The position numbers and the translations under genes are program-made. From G963422565 sp963422565 (GTDB lineage Bacteria > Pseudomonadota > Alphaproteobacteria > MPNO01): 64,000 nt of DNA. This document shows positions 40,548-48,651 of this stretch, in pieces. Numbering within the stretch: position 1 is the stretch's first letter; each line of letters begins with the position of its first letter. The notes below the pieces were generated by a model. That model had not been told where the DNA came from. It worked only from the letters and a program-made list of their open reading frames with translations, and searched no databases. Where the stretch lies: the NCBI GenBank assembly GCA_963422565.1, contig OY730228.1:2790001-2854000 (forward strand), written 5' to 3'.

Positions 40548-41843
40548 ATGGCCGAGCTTTGGCGACTTACGGCGACCGAGGCGGCGGCGCGCATCGCGGC
40601 CGGCCGGATCACCTCGGAGGCGCTCGTGCGCGCCTGTCTCGAGCGGATAGAGGAGCGCGAGGGTGCGGTCCGGGCATGGGCGCATCTCGACCCCGACTTC
40701 GCGGTCGATCAGGCGCGCCGGGCGGACGCGTCGACGCCCCGGGGGCCGTTCCACGGCGTGCCGTTCGGCGTCAAGGACGTGATCGACAGCGCCGGCCTGC
40801 CGACCGAATACGGCAGCCCGGCGATCCATGGCGGCCATCGTCCGGCCCGCGACGCCGCCTGCGTGGCGGCGATGCGGGCCTCGGGCGCGGTGATGCTCGG
40901 CAAGACGGTCTCGACCGAGTTCGCCACCTTCACCCCCGGCCGGACGCGGAACCCGCACGACCCGGCGCACACGCCGGGAGGCTCCTCGAGCGGCTCCGCC
41001 GCGGCCGTCGCCGCCGGGATGGTGCCGATCGCCTTCGGCAACCAGACCGCCGGCTCGCTGATACGCCCGGCCGCGTTCTGTGGCGTCGTAGGCCTCAAGC
41101 CGACCCACGGAACGGTCGATCCGACCGGTATCCTCGCCCTCGAGCCGAGCTTCGACACGCTGGGTTATATGGGGCGGTCGGTGGAGGATGTGGCGGCCTT
41201 CTACGGCATCGTGGGCGGCGATCCGCCGGCATTGCTCGCCGACGGGCTGGGCCGCGCGCCGCGTATCGGGCTGTGCCGGACCCACCATTGGGCGCGGGCC
41301 GAACCGGCGGCGCAGGAAGCGGTGATGCGGGCCGCGGCCCGGCTGTCGGCGCTCGGGGCCGAGATCTTGGATCTCGACCTGCCCGAGGCCTTCGCCGCCA
41401 TTCCCGACAGCCACAGGGTGATCCTCAACGACGGGCTCACCCGGAGCCTCGCCGGGCGGTATGCGGAGAGCCGCGACGCCTTCAGCGCGCGGCTGCGCGG
41501 CATGATCGAGGAAGGCCTCGGCTATGACGTGGCGACACGCGCGGAAGCGCGTCGCCACGTCGATGCCTGCCGGGCGGAGGCCGACGGCCTGTTCGCGCGC
41601 TGCGACGCGCTGTTGAGCCCGAGCGCCCCCGGCGAAGCGCCGGAAGGGCTCGACTCGACCGGCGATCCGATCTTCCAGACGACCTGGACCGCGCTGCATC
41701 TGCCCTGCGTGACGCTGCCCTGGACTACCGGCCCGCGGGGGCTGCCGATCGGCGTCCAGCTCATCGGTAGGCGGGGCGCCGACACCCCGCTGCTCGCCCT
41801 CGCCGGATGGCTCCATAGACGGGCGGACGACGCGACGGCATGA
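40548..41843 (+). CDS. Amidase (amidase-signature family)
   Basis: This is a 431-residue hydrolase with the Ser-cisSer-Lys triad: the Lys in VPFGVKDVIDSAGLPT, the cis-Ser region GGSSSGSAAAVAAG and the nucleophile in NQTAGSLIRPAAFCGVVGLKPT. It resembles bacterial amidases that open amides or cyclic ureides; the exact substrate is unknown. It may be monocistronic. It is followed by the fragment-rich region, where no intact gene is found. GGGGAGGACAGG precedes the ATG. Confidence 0.93.
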   Translation: MAELWRLTATEAAARIAAGRITSEALVRACLERIEEREGAVRAWAHLDPDFAVDQARRADASTPRGPFHGVPFGVKDVIDSAGLPTEYGSPAIHGGHRPARDAACVAAMRASGAVMLGKTVSTEFATFTPGRTRNPHDPAHTPGGSSSGSAAAVAAGMVPIAFGNQTAGSLIRPAAFCGVVGLKPTHGTVDPTGILALEPSFDTLGYMGRSVEDVAAFYGIVGGDPPALLADGLGRAPRIGLCRTHHWARAEPAAQEAVMRAAARLSALGAEILDLDLPEAFAAIPDSHRVILNDGLTRSLAGRYAESRDAFSARLRGMIEEGLGYDVATRAEARRHVDACRAEADGLFARCDALLSPSAPGEAPEGLDSTGDPIFQTTWTALHLPCVTLPWTTGPRGLPIGVQLIGRRGADTPLLALAGWLHRRADDATA

Positions 41844-41906
41844 CATCGAATACAGGGGAAGCGCGCGAGCTGGAGAAGCGGCAAGAACGTTATATGCGGA
41901 AGCTCG

Positions 41907-42053
41907 ATGATCCGGGCCGTGGGAACCTTGAACGATGTCGTGGACAGGGAGCTTCGCGCTCTACCGCTCGACATGCGAGCGCGGGGCGCGCGCATCTGCG
42001 AACCGATCGTCGCGGTTGGCCTGGAACCCATGGGCACGTCGCATTTGCGGCAT
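41907..42053 (+). pseudogene. N-terminal fragment of a HigB/Gp49-like RelE-superfamily toxin
   Basis: The frame from ATG 41907 reads LNDVVDRELRALPLDMRARG, then ARICEPIVAVGLEPMGTSHL. This fits the first half of Gp49/HigB-type toxins (ALP.DMRAR, GLE, H.RH). After RH at about 42053 the similarity ends and the frame becomes Arg-rich. The second half with the catalytic residues is missing, and no antitoxin gene follows, so it is a relic. Confidence 0.6.
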
Positions 42054-42074
42054 CCGGCCCGGCGCGCGGCGCCC

Positions 42075-42351
42075 GATCGGTCGGCGCGAAGCGGGCGAAG
42101 TCGCCGCCATGGTCCTTGACGCGCGGCCGCGCGTCGCCGCCGATCTTGCTGGTGCCGAGCCCGAGGCCGACCAGCGCCTCGACAATGGCCGGGTTCTCGT
42201 TCCCGACAGCCCACGGGTAAGGCGCCAGCCCGAAAGCCGATATATGAAGTCGGGCAAAGTCGAATTGGCCGCGCGCATTCGGGTCCGAGCCGGCGGCCAG
42301 ACAGGCCGCCGCGTCATCGGCCGTGGCGGCTGCGAAGAATCCCGGCGTGTT
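42075..42351 (-). pseudogene. Ankyrin-repeat protein fragment
   Basis: On the minus strand, an open frame without an ATG reads FFAAATADDAAACLAAGSDP, NARGQFDFARLHISAFG, and then NENPAIVEALVGLG. ACLAAGSDPNAR with ...LH and NPAIVEAL are the hallmarks of ankyrin repeats. A stop codon precedes it at 42352-42354, and the similarity fades after GGDFARFA. It is a decayed internal fragment. Confidence 0.6.
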
Positions 42352-42369
42352 TCAATTTCGGCTATCCGC

Positions 42370-42635
42370 GGCGCTGCGGCCAGCCCGGCGAGCGGCCTCG
42401 CGATCCAGAAGGAGAGGCCGAGCCGGGTCATCGCGATCGCCGCGACATAGCCGCCGATCAGCGCGACGGCGCCCTGGTCGATATGTATCCGCCCGATATA
42501 GAAGGTCAGCCAGACCCCGGCGCTGATCACGCTCAGGGCCGAGGCCGTGGTCAGGACGCCGATGAGATAGGGCTCGTCGCCCAGCCCGGCCGAGACCGCC
42601 GCGATGTAGACCGCCAACAGCCCGACGGTGATCTG
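42370..42635 (-). pseudogene. N-terminal fragment of a LivM-like branched-chain amino acid permease
   Basis: The minus-strand frame reads ITVGLLAVYIAAVSAGLGDE, then LTFYIGRIHIDQGAVALIGG and TRLGLSFWIARPLAGLAAA. That matches the first membrane helices of LivM-type permeases (FY.G..(N/H)I.QGA). It ends abruptly in GLAAA at about 42370 and lacks the remaining two thirds. It is not part of the liv operon at 44-49 kb. Confidence 0.65.
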
Positions 42636-42754
42636 CCTCTGTCGACTGGTCCGGCAACGGCCTGCACTGGGACGACCTCAACGAGGATATCTCGGTGGAA
42701 GGCCTGTTGTCGGGACGCGGAGACGGCACGCAGCCCGGATCGCAGGCGGCCTGA
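42635..42754 (+). pseudogene. C-terminal fragment of a DUF2442 protein
   Basis: The plus-strand frame reads SGNGLHWDDLNEDISVEGLL followed by SGRGDG and a stop at 42752. G(x)HW..L(D/N)EDISVEGLL is the diagnostic end of DUF2442 proteins, which usually accompany a DUF4160 partner. A stop at 42629-42631 closes the frame upstream, so only about 38 codons remain. Confidence 0.65.
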
Positions 42755-42838
42755 CGGCAAACGCCGGTTTCACAGACTATATTTTGTGGTTCGGACCGTG
42801 CTGCACTTCAGGATTTGCCGCACAACCTACGTCCGCCG

Positions 42839-42919
42839 CTAATATAGGGCTCTTGATTGCAGCGCCACCTTCGCCATCAGCTCCCCCGAAAACCTGCGTC
42901 GCTTGCTGCTCGTCTGTAT
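42839..42919 (-). pseudogene. IS3-family transposase OrfA start, relic
   Basis: The minus-strand frame reads QTSSKRRRFSGELMAKVALQ, then a stop at 42839-42841. RRRF(S)xE(L/F)xAKVAL is the N-terminus of IS3-group OrfA proteins. The expected ATG is ATA, and the frame ends after 26 residues, so only a scar of the element remains. ATTCCACCATCTGACTGAGG just upstream may belong to the element end. Confidence 0.55.
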
Positions 42920-42929
42920 CCCTCAGTCA

Positions 42930-43052
42930 GATGGTGGAATACACCTTAGCGACCTGTCCGATTTTCCGGGTCCACCTCACACCTCTCTGCATCGCGTCGC
43001 CACGATCGGACGCCACATCCGGAACCCGAAAACAGATCGACGCATATGCCGC
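42930..43052 (-). repeat. Dispersed intergenic repeat, copy C (type 1)
   Basis: On the minus strand the core ATATGCGTCGATCTGTTTTC (about 43026-43045) begins a few bases after the arylsulfotransferase stop, followed by GGGTTCCGGATGTGGCGTCC. Similarity to the other copies fades towards 42940, where the IS3-like scar begins. Confidence 0.6.
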
Positions 43053-43053
43053 C

Positions 43054-44601
43054 CTATCCCCGCCGACCGCCGAAGTCCGGAAAATGTTCGACCCGGAAGC
43101 TGGCATAGGCGGCCGCATCCACCGGCGAAGCGTCCTCGACGACCAGCTCGAAGACCACATCCCCCGATGCCGCGTCGATCTCGATCTGCCGCACCGCGCA
43201 GCGCCCGTCATCGACCCGGTCGGAGGGCAGACCGTTCTCGGTGCAGACCCCGCCATAGTTGACGAGGAGGTTGCCGGTGGCGGGCAGACGGCAGACGCCG
43301 CTCTGGAAGCAGGAGAAGGTCCCGTCCTCGGCGCGGCCGCGCGCCCAGATCTGGCGCACCGTGCGGCGGTCGCGGTCGACCGCGAATTCGACCGCCCGGC
43401 TGTAGCAGTCGGCCGGCGGGGCCGCCCGCACCGGCGGGACCGCCCGATGGTTGCCGTTGTCGAAGCAGAGCAGGGTGCCGGTCGGGCCGATCGAGCAGTC
43501 GTGCTGGTGATAGGGCCATTCGAGCCCCGGCGCCGGGGCGAGCAGCTTGTTCGACCAGGGCGCCCGCCAACCCGCATGATCGCCGAGGATCCAGACCAGA
43601 GCGCCGGTCGCCCGGTCGATCTTGATCAGACAGTCCTGGTGGCGCAGCGAGACGACGATGCCGTCGTCGGCGGGATCGTGGGCGAGCCCGTTGGCGTGGC
43701 TCCAGTCGCAGCTGTCGGGATAGCCCCGCCGCACCCAGTAGCTGCTGCGGCTGCCGTAGCAGACGCGGCGCGGATCGAGCAGGTCGAGCAGGCGGTATTC
43801 GTTGACGACCGCACCCTCCCGCGTGAACTCGACGATCACGTCGCCGACAAGGCGGGCCGTCTCGACGGTCCCCTCCGGATCGTCCTCCGCCACCGGAAAG
43901 CCGCCGATCTCGCGGATTTCAATGCTGCAGGCGACGAAATTGCCCGAGGGGAGCTCGATGACGGCGTGGTGGAACATCTCTGCGGGGACCTCGACCGCCC
44001 CGTCGGGCGGCGTCCTGCCCCGCCAGCGCCCGCGCGCATACCATTCGGCCCTTTTGTTCCCCATGAGGTCGATCTCGCAGATGCGCCCGTCCGCGACATA
44101 GAGCAGCCGGTCCCCGGCGCGCCGGCGCACATCGCCGATGGCCTCGCCGATCCGGTACGTCCAGACGATCTCGCCCCAGCGGTCGACCGCGACCAGGAGG
44201 CCGAGCGGCGGGCGGTCTTCCGACGAGGGGGCGTGGCGGAGGTTGAACACCGTTACCCCGGGATCGCGCCTCGCCGGATCGCAGGCGATCACCCGAACCG
44301 GCGGGAAATCGGCCGGCAGCGGCGGCGGCGTGACATCCAGCGCCGCCTTGGCCGTGCCATCGTCCCCGACCCCCGCCGCAGTCAGGGATATCCGATGGCA
44401 GCGTCCGGGGCGTAGCCCGACCAGCGGCAGCCGGTGCCGCGTCGCGAAGGCCGCCCCGCAGTCGACCGCCCAGCTTTGCCCGCCCTCGGAAACGGTCAAG
44501 GCGACGCGCGCGGGGGCGTCGGTGGCGAAGGAGACCGATGCCGCGAGCGGCGCTTCCGGGTTGGGGTTGGCGGAAACGACCGGCGCCCTGGTGAACCGCA
44601 T
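43054..44601 (-). CDS. Arylsulfotransferase (ASST) family protein
   Basis: This 515-residue protein is probably a beta-propeller, related to bacterial arylsulfate sulfotransferases. It has repeated W-rich blades (GEIVWTYRIGEAIG, GALVWILGDHAGW) and the HH/Arg region AEMFHHAVIELPSGN and HQHDCSIGPTG that would surround the catalytic His. No signal peptide is present, whereas the classical ASST is periplasmic. It is the last gene of the minus-strand liv operon, 77 bases after livM, suggesting its substrate is imported by that system. A repeat copy follows at once. Confidence 0.82.
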   Translation of the reverse strand: MRFTRAPVVSANPNPEAPLAASVSFATDAPARVALTVSEGGQSWAVDCGAAFATRHRLPLVGLRPGRCHRISLTAAGVGDDGTAKAALDVTPPPLPADFPPVRVIACDPARRDPGVTVFNLRHAPSSEDRPPLGLLVAVDRWGEIVWTYRIGEAIGDVRRRAGDRLLYVADGRICEIDLMGNKRAEWYARGRWRGRTPPDGAVEVPAEMFHHAVIELPSGNFVACSIEIREIGGFPVAEDDPEGTVETARLVGDVIVEFTREGAVVNEYRLLDLLDPRRVCYGSRSSYWVRRGYPDSCDWSHANGLAHDPADDGIVVSLRHQDCLIKIDRATGALVWILGDHAGWRAPWSNKLLAPAPGLEWPYHQHDCSIGPTGTLLCFDNGNHRAVPPVRAAPPADCYSRAVEFAVDRDRRTVRQIWARGRAEDGTFSCFQSGVCRLPATGNLLVNYGGVCTENGLPSDRVDDGRCAVRQIEIDAASGDVVFELVVEDASPVDAAAYASFRVEHFPDFGGRRG

Positions 44602-44678
44602 ATCCTCCCCCCGATTCCGCGCGCCGTCCGTTGCGGGCGGGACGCGGGTCGACCATAGCACGCGGCCCTGCCGCGCGG

Positions 44679-46043
44679 TCAGCGGCGGACGATCTCGGGG
44701 AGGATGCCGCGCGGGGCGAACCGCATCACCAGGAGAAGGATCGTGCCCATGAGGATGGGGCGCATATGCGCGGCCGCGTCCTGCAGATGGGCGCGGACGG
44801 GATCGCCGTCCGCCATCCCCGCGGTCGCCGCCTCCACCAGCCACAGCCCCGCCGGTTCGGCCTCGATCCAGACCAGCCAGATCAGGAAGCCGCCGAGCAC
44901 CGCGCCGAGATTGTTCCCCGATCCGCCGACGATTACCATCACCCAGATCAGGAACGTGAACCTTAGCGGGTTGTAGCCCGATGGCGTGAACTGGCCGTCG
45001 AGGGTGACGAGCATCGCGCCGCCGATCCCGACCACGGCGGAACCCAGAACGAAGACCTGACGGTGGCGGCGGACCACATCTTTCCCCAGCGCTTCGGCCG
45101 CGACCTCGTCGTCCCGGATCGCCCGCATCATGCGCCCCCAGGGCGAAGCGAGCGCGCGTTCGGCGAGCAGCAGCACGACCAGCAGAACGGCGGCGAACAG
45201 GCCGGCATAGCAGAGCTTCACGAAGATGCCGGACGCGTCGGTCACAAGCTGTCGGAGCGCTGCCGTGCGCTCCGCCCCGGCCAGCCCTGACAGTGCCCCC
45301 TCGTGCAGCCAGCCGACGACGCCCCGAAACCAGACGGCCTCCTGCAGGTCGAGCTCGTAGGGCACCGGGCGCGGGAGCCCGGTCACGTTCTTGACGCCGC
45401 GCGCGATCCAGTCCTCGTTCTTCAGCACGGCGATCACGATCTCGGAGATGCCGAGGGTCGCGATCGCCAGATAGTCCGCCCGGAGACCCAGGGCCACGCG
45501 GCCGACGACATAGGCGGCGGCAGCGGCCAACAGACCGCCGGCCGCCCAGGCCAGGATGATGGGTAGGCCGAAACCGCCGAGATAGCCGGTCCGCGACGGG
45601 TCGACCGCCTCGATCGCCTCGACAGCCAGATCGAAGAAGGCGCCGACCAGGAGGTAGCCGGCGGCGGCCGCGCCGGCGACCGCCGCCGCCCGCCATCGGC
45701 CGCGCGGTACGAGCCGGAGGGCGCCCCAGATCAGGCCGGTCGCGAGGACGGCCGCCCCGGCGGCCAGCAGGAGGTCCGCGCCGCCCGCCGCTACCGCCTC
45801 CGGGACCGGCGGCTGGGAGATCAGCACGCAGGCGAGCCCGCCGAGCGCGGCGAAGCCCATCGTCCCGATATTGAACAGGCCGGCGTAACCCCACTGGATG
45901 TTGACGCCGAGCGCCATCACCGCCGAGATCAGGCAGAGGTTGAGAATCGCGAGGCTGACCGACCAGGACTGGCCGAACCCGATCGCGACCAGCAGCGCGG
46001 CGACCGCGGCGAAGCAGACGGCCGCGCGGGGCCGCGCGCTCAC
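44679..46043 (-). CDS. Branched-chain amino acid-type ABC permease, LivM
   Basis: This 454-residue inner-membrane permease has about ten or more segments. LivM features: NIQWGYAGLFNIGTMGFAAL, ADYLAIATLGISEIVIAVLK, the cytoplasmic EAA-like loop MMRAIRDDEVAAEALGKDV, and GGSGNNLGAVLGGFLIWL. At about 454 residues it is longer than usual (about 300-350), with an insert after residue 90. The GTG start at 46043 overlaps the livH stop by four bases. Together with LivH it forms the channel. Confidence 0.92.
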   Translation of the reverse strand: MSARPRAAVCFAAVAALLVAIGFGQSWSVSLAILNLCLISAVMALGVNIQWGYAGLFNIGTMGFAALGGLACVLISQPPVPEAVAAGGADLLLAAGAAVLATGLIWGALRLVPRGRWRAAAVAGAAAAGYLLVGAFFDLAVEAIEAVDPSRTGYLGGFGLPIILAWAAGGLLAAAAAYVVGRVALGLRADYLAIATLGISEIVIAVLKNEDWIARGVKNVTGLPRPVPYELDLQEAVWFRGVVGWLHEGALSGLAGAERTAALRQLVTDASGIFVKLCYAGLFAAVLLVVLLLAERALASPWGRMMRAIRDDEVAAEALGKDVVRRHRQVFVLGSAVVGIGGAMLVTLDGQFTPSGYNPLRFTFLIWVMVIVGGSGNNLGAVLGGFLIWLVWIEAEPAGLWLVEAATAGMADGDPVRAHLQDAAAHMRPILMGTILLLVMRFAPRGILPEIVRR

Positions 46044-47056
46044 AGCAGACGGCCCCGGAACAGCCCGGTCGGACGCCAGATCAGCACCGCGACCAGGATG
46101 ACGAAGGACACGGCGAACTTGTAGTCGGTGGACAGGAGCTGTACCAGCCCGTCGGGCTGCAGCTCTTCGGGAAGCAGGTAGCGCAGGAACTTCCTGTACG
46201 GATAGGTCAGCGCGACCTCGGAGAAGGCGACCAGGAACGCGCCCGCGATCGCGCCCACGGGCTGGCCGATACCGCCGACGATGGCAGCCGCGAACATCGG
46301 TAGCAGAAGCTGGAAATAGGTGAAGGGCTGAAAGCTCTTGTCGAGCCCGTACAGTGTGCCGGCGATGGCGGCGAGCCCTGCGGCGATGACCCAGGTCACC
46401 AGGACCGTCCGCTCCGGATCGACTCCCGACAGCCGCGCCAGATCTTCGTTGTCCGAATAGGCGCGCATCGACTTGCCGACTCGGGTGCGCTGCAGGAGCC
46501 AGAACAGCGCCGCGACGGCGACGGCCGCGGCCGCAAGGGTCAGGACCTGCGAGACGCGGATCGAGAGGCCTTCCCCGAGCCCGGTCGCGCGCTTGAACGC
46601 CCCCGCGCTCACCAGAAAGCGGGCGCCGTCGCCGAACGCCCGATCGTCGGGCCCGATGACCATCCGGATCAGGCCGTTCATCACGAACATCACGCCGACC
46701 GAGGCGATAGCCATCGCGATCGGGCTGCTGCGCCGGCGCCGATAATAGCGGAACACGCTGCGGTCGACGGCGAGGCTCGCGGCGATGGCGGCCAGCACGC
46801 CGATCGGCAGCGCCAGCAGCGCCGTCGGCAGCGGCGCGATACCGATGCCCCAGGCCTGGAGCTGCCATGTCGCCAGGATCGTCGCCATCGCCCCGAACGC
46901 CATCAGATCGCCATGGGCGACGTTGGCGAATCGCAGGATGCCGAACAGAAGCGTGATGCCGAGCGCGCCGAGCGCGAGCTGCGCGCCATAGGCGGCGGCC
47001 GGAATCAGGACGAAGTTCGCCAACAATACGAACGCATTGGCGATATCCGTCAGCAT
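46040..47056 (-). CDS. Branched-chain amino acid-type ABC permease, LivH
   Basis: This 338-residue permease has the N-terminal segment QLALGALGITLLFGILRFAN, the VAHGDLMAFGAM motif of LivH proteins, and the conserved loop MRAYSDNEDLARLSGVDPER. Near the C-terminus GGIGQPVGAIAGAFLV is typical. It works with LivM, LivG and LivF. It overlaps livM by four bases and follows livF by seven. Confidence 0.93.
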   Translation of the reverse strand: MLTDIANAFVLLANFVLIPAAAYGAQLALGALGITLLFGILRFANVAHGDLMAFGAMATILATWQLQAWGIGIAPLPTALLALPIGVLAAIAASLAVDRSVFRYYRRRRSSPIAMAIASVGVMFVMNGLIRMVIGPDDRAFGDGARFLVSAGAFKRATGLGEGLSIRVSQVLTLAAAAVAVAALFWLLQRTRVGKSMRAYSDNEDLARLSGVDPERTVLVTWVIAAGLAAIAGTLYGLDKSFQPFTYFQLLLPMFAAAIVGGIGQPVGAIAGAFLVAFSEVALTYPYRKFLRYLLPEELQPDGLVQLLSTDYKFAVSFVILVAVLIWRPTGLFRGRLL

Positions 47057-47063
47057 CGGCCGG

Positions 47064-47768
47064 TCAACCCCCGAGGAACGCGCGCCGTACCTCGGGATCG
47101 CCGAGGAGGGTCTCGCCCGTGCCCGTATGGCGGCATGCCCCGGCGACAAGGACGAAGCCGCGGTCCGCGACGGCGAGCGCCTGGCGCGCGTTCTGCTCCA
47201 CCATCATGACCGCGACCCCGGCCTGCCGGATCGCGAGGATCCGGTCGAACAGCTCGTCCATCACGATGGGCGACATCCCGGCGGTCGGCTCGTCGAGCAT
47301 CAGCACGCCGGGCCGGGTCATCAACGCCCGGCCGATGGCCAGCTGCTGGCGCTGCCCGCCCGACAGCTCTCCCGCCGCCTGGCGGCGTTTCTCGGCGAGC
47401 ACGGGGAAGAGGTCGAAGACCTGCCCCATGCTGCCGGAGATGTCGCCGCGGCGGAGAAACGCCCCCATCTCCAGATTTTCCTGTACCGTCATGGTCGTGA
47501 ACACGTTCCCGGTCTGCGGGACGAAGGCCATCCCCGCCTTCACCCGGCCCTGCGGCGTCAGACGGCCGATATCGCTGCCGCCCAGCGTCACCCGCCCCTC
47601 CCGCAAGTCGATCATGCCGAACAGGGCCTTCATGGCGGTCGATTTGCCGGCGCCGTTCGGACCGGCGACGACCGCGATCTCTCCCTTGGCGGCGGCGATC
47701 GTGCAACCGCGCAGGATATCGGCCCCGCCATAGCCGCCATGCATGTTTTCGCCGGCGAGGAAGCTCAT
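47064..47768 (-). CDS. Branched-chain amino acid-type ABC ATP-binding protein, LivF
   Basis: This is a 234-residue ATPase with Walker A GPNGAGKST, LivF-type segment GMAFVPQTGNVFTTMTVQEN, signature LSGGQRQQ, Walker B VLMLDEPTAGMSP and a switch region MVEQNARQAL. The protein drives uptake with LivG. It overlaps livG by four bases and precedes livH. All ATPase motifs are intact. Confidence 0.95.
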   Translation of the reverse strand: MSFLAGENMHGGYGGADILRGCTIAAAKGEIAVVAGPNGAGKSTAMKALFGMIDLREGRVTLGGSDIGRLTPQGRVKAGMAFVPQTGNVFTTMTVQENLEMGAFLRRGDISGSMGQVFDLFPVLAEKRRQAAGELSGGQRQQLAIGRALMTRPGVLMLDEPTAGMSPIVMDELFDRILAIRQAGVAVMMVEQNARQALAVADRGFVLVAGACRHTGTGETLLGDPEVRRAFLGG

Positions 47769-48550
47769 CCGGGGCCGGCCTGCCGCGCGTTCCCGCGCCC
47801 GGTGCCGAAATAGGCCTCGATGACGCGTTCGTCGGATTGGACGCGGGGAGCCGGACCCTCCGAGAGCACCGCGCCGTCGGCCATCACGATCACCGGGTCG
47901 CAGAGCAGCGAGACGAGGTCCATATCGTGCTCGATCAGGCAGAACGTGTAGCCGCGATGGAGGTTGAGCCGCAGGATGGCGCCGGAGATCGCGCGCAGCA
48001 GGGTTCGGTTGACCCCTGCGCCGATCTCGTCGAGCAGCACCGTCCGGGCGTCGGTCATCATCACGCGGGCGATCTCGACCAGCTTCTTCTGCCCGCCCGA
48101 CAGGTTGCCGGCGATCTCGCCGGCAACCGACTCGAGATCGAGGAAGGCGATGACCTCCTCGGCCTTGCGGCGGAGCTCCGCCTCCTCGACGCGAACCCGC
48201 CCCGGCCGCAACCATGTCCAGACCAGGCTTTCTCCGGCCTGGCCGCCAGCGGCGGCCATCAGATTCTCCAGCACCGTCAGGCCGGCGAATTCTCGGGCGA
48301 TCTGGAAGGTGCGCACCAGGCCCTTGTGGAAGAGCTGGTGGGGGCGGAGGCCGGTCACGTCCTCGCCGCGTAGATAGACCCGGCCGGAGGTCGGCGGATA
48401 GACCCCGCCGATGACGTTGAACAGGGTCGTCTTGCCGGCACCGTTGGGGCCGATAAGCCCGGTAATGCTGCCCTCGGCGATCTCCAGGTTGGCGCCGTCG
48501 ACGGCCCGGATACCGCCGAAACGTTTCGACAGGTTCTCGACGCGGATCAC
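47765..48550 (-). CDS. Branched-chain amino acid-type ABC ATP-binding protein, LivG
   Basis: This 261-residue ATPase has Walker A GPNGAGKTT, the LivG-type VRTFQIAREFAGLTVLENLM, signature LSGGQKKL, Walker B TVLLDEIGAGVN (Glu followed by Ile rather than the usual Pro) and switch LIEHDMDLV. It is the first ATPase gene after the binding-protein gene, from which it is separated by about 100 bases. Confidence 0.94.
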   Translation of the reverse strand: MIRVENLSKRFGGIRAVDGANLEIAEGSITGLIGPNGAGKTTLFNVIGGVYPPTSGRVYLRGEDVTGLRPHQLFHKGLVRTFQIAREFAGLTVLENLMAAAGGQAGESLVWTWLRPGRVRVEEAELRRKAEEVIAFLDLESVAGEIAGNLSGGQKKLVEIARVMMTDARTVLLDEIGAGVNRTLLRAISGAILRLNLHRGYTFCLIEHDMDLVSLLCDPVIVMADGAVLSEGPAPRVQSDERVIEAYFGTGRGNARQAGPG

Positions 48551-48651
48551 CCGTGTGCGCTCTGCCGTGGCGCCGCAGGCCCGGCGCGCTTCGGAGGGAA
48601 GCGCGAACCGGACCGGCTGCGCGGGCCGGAACGGTCGAACATGTCGCCCCG

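Larger units (their letters stand above)
41844..43053. other. Gene graveyard: no intact gene, several truncated fragments
   Basis: This 1.2-kb stretch carries pieces of at least five unrelated genes on both strands, each missing one or both ends, plus a copy of the dispersed repeat at its right edge. Fragments recognised are a HigB/Gp49-like toxin start, an ankyrin-repeat segment, the N-terminal region of a LivM-like permease, the end of a DUF2442 protein and an IS3-type transposase start. They lie end to end with abrupt joins, as expected of repeated insertions and deletions. Confidence 0.75.
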
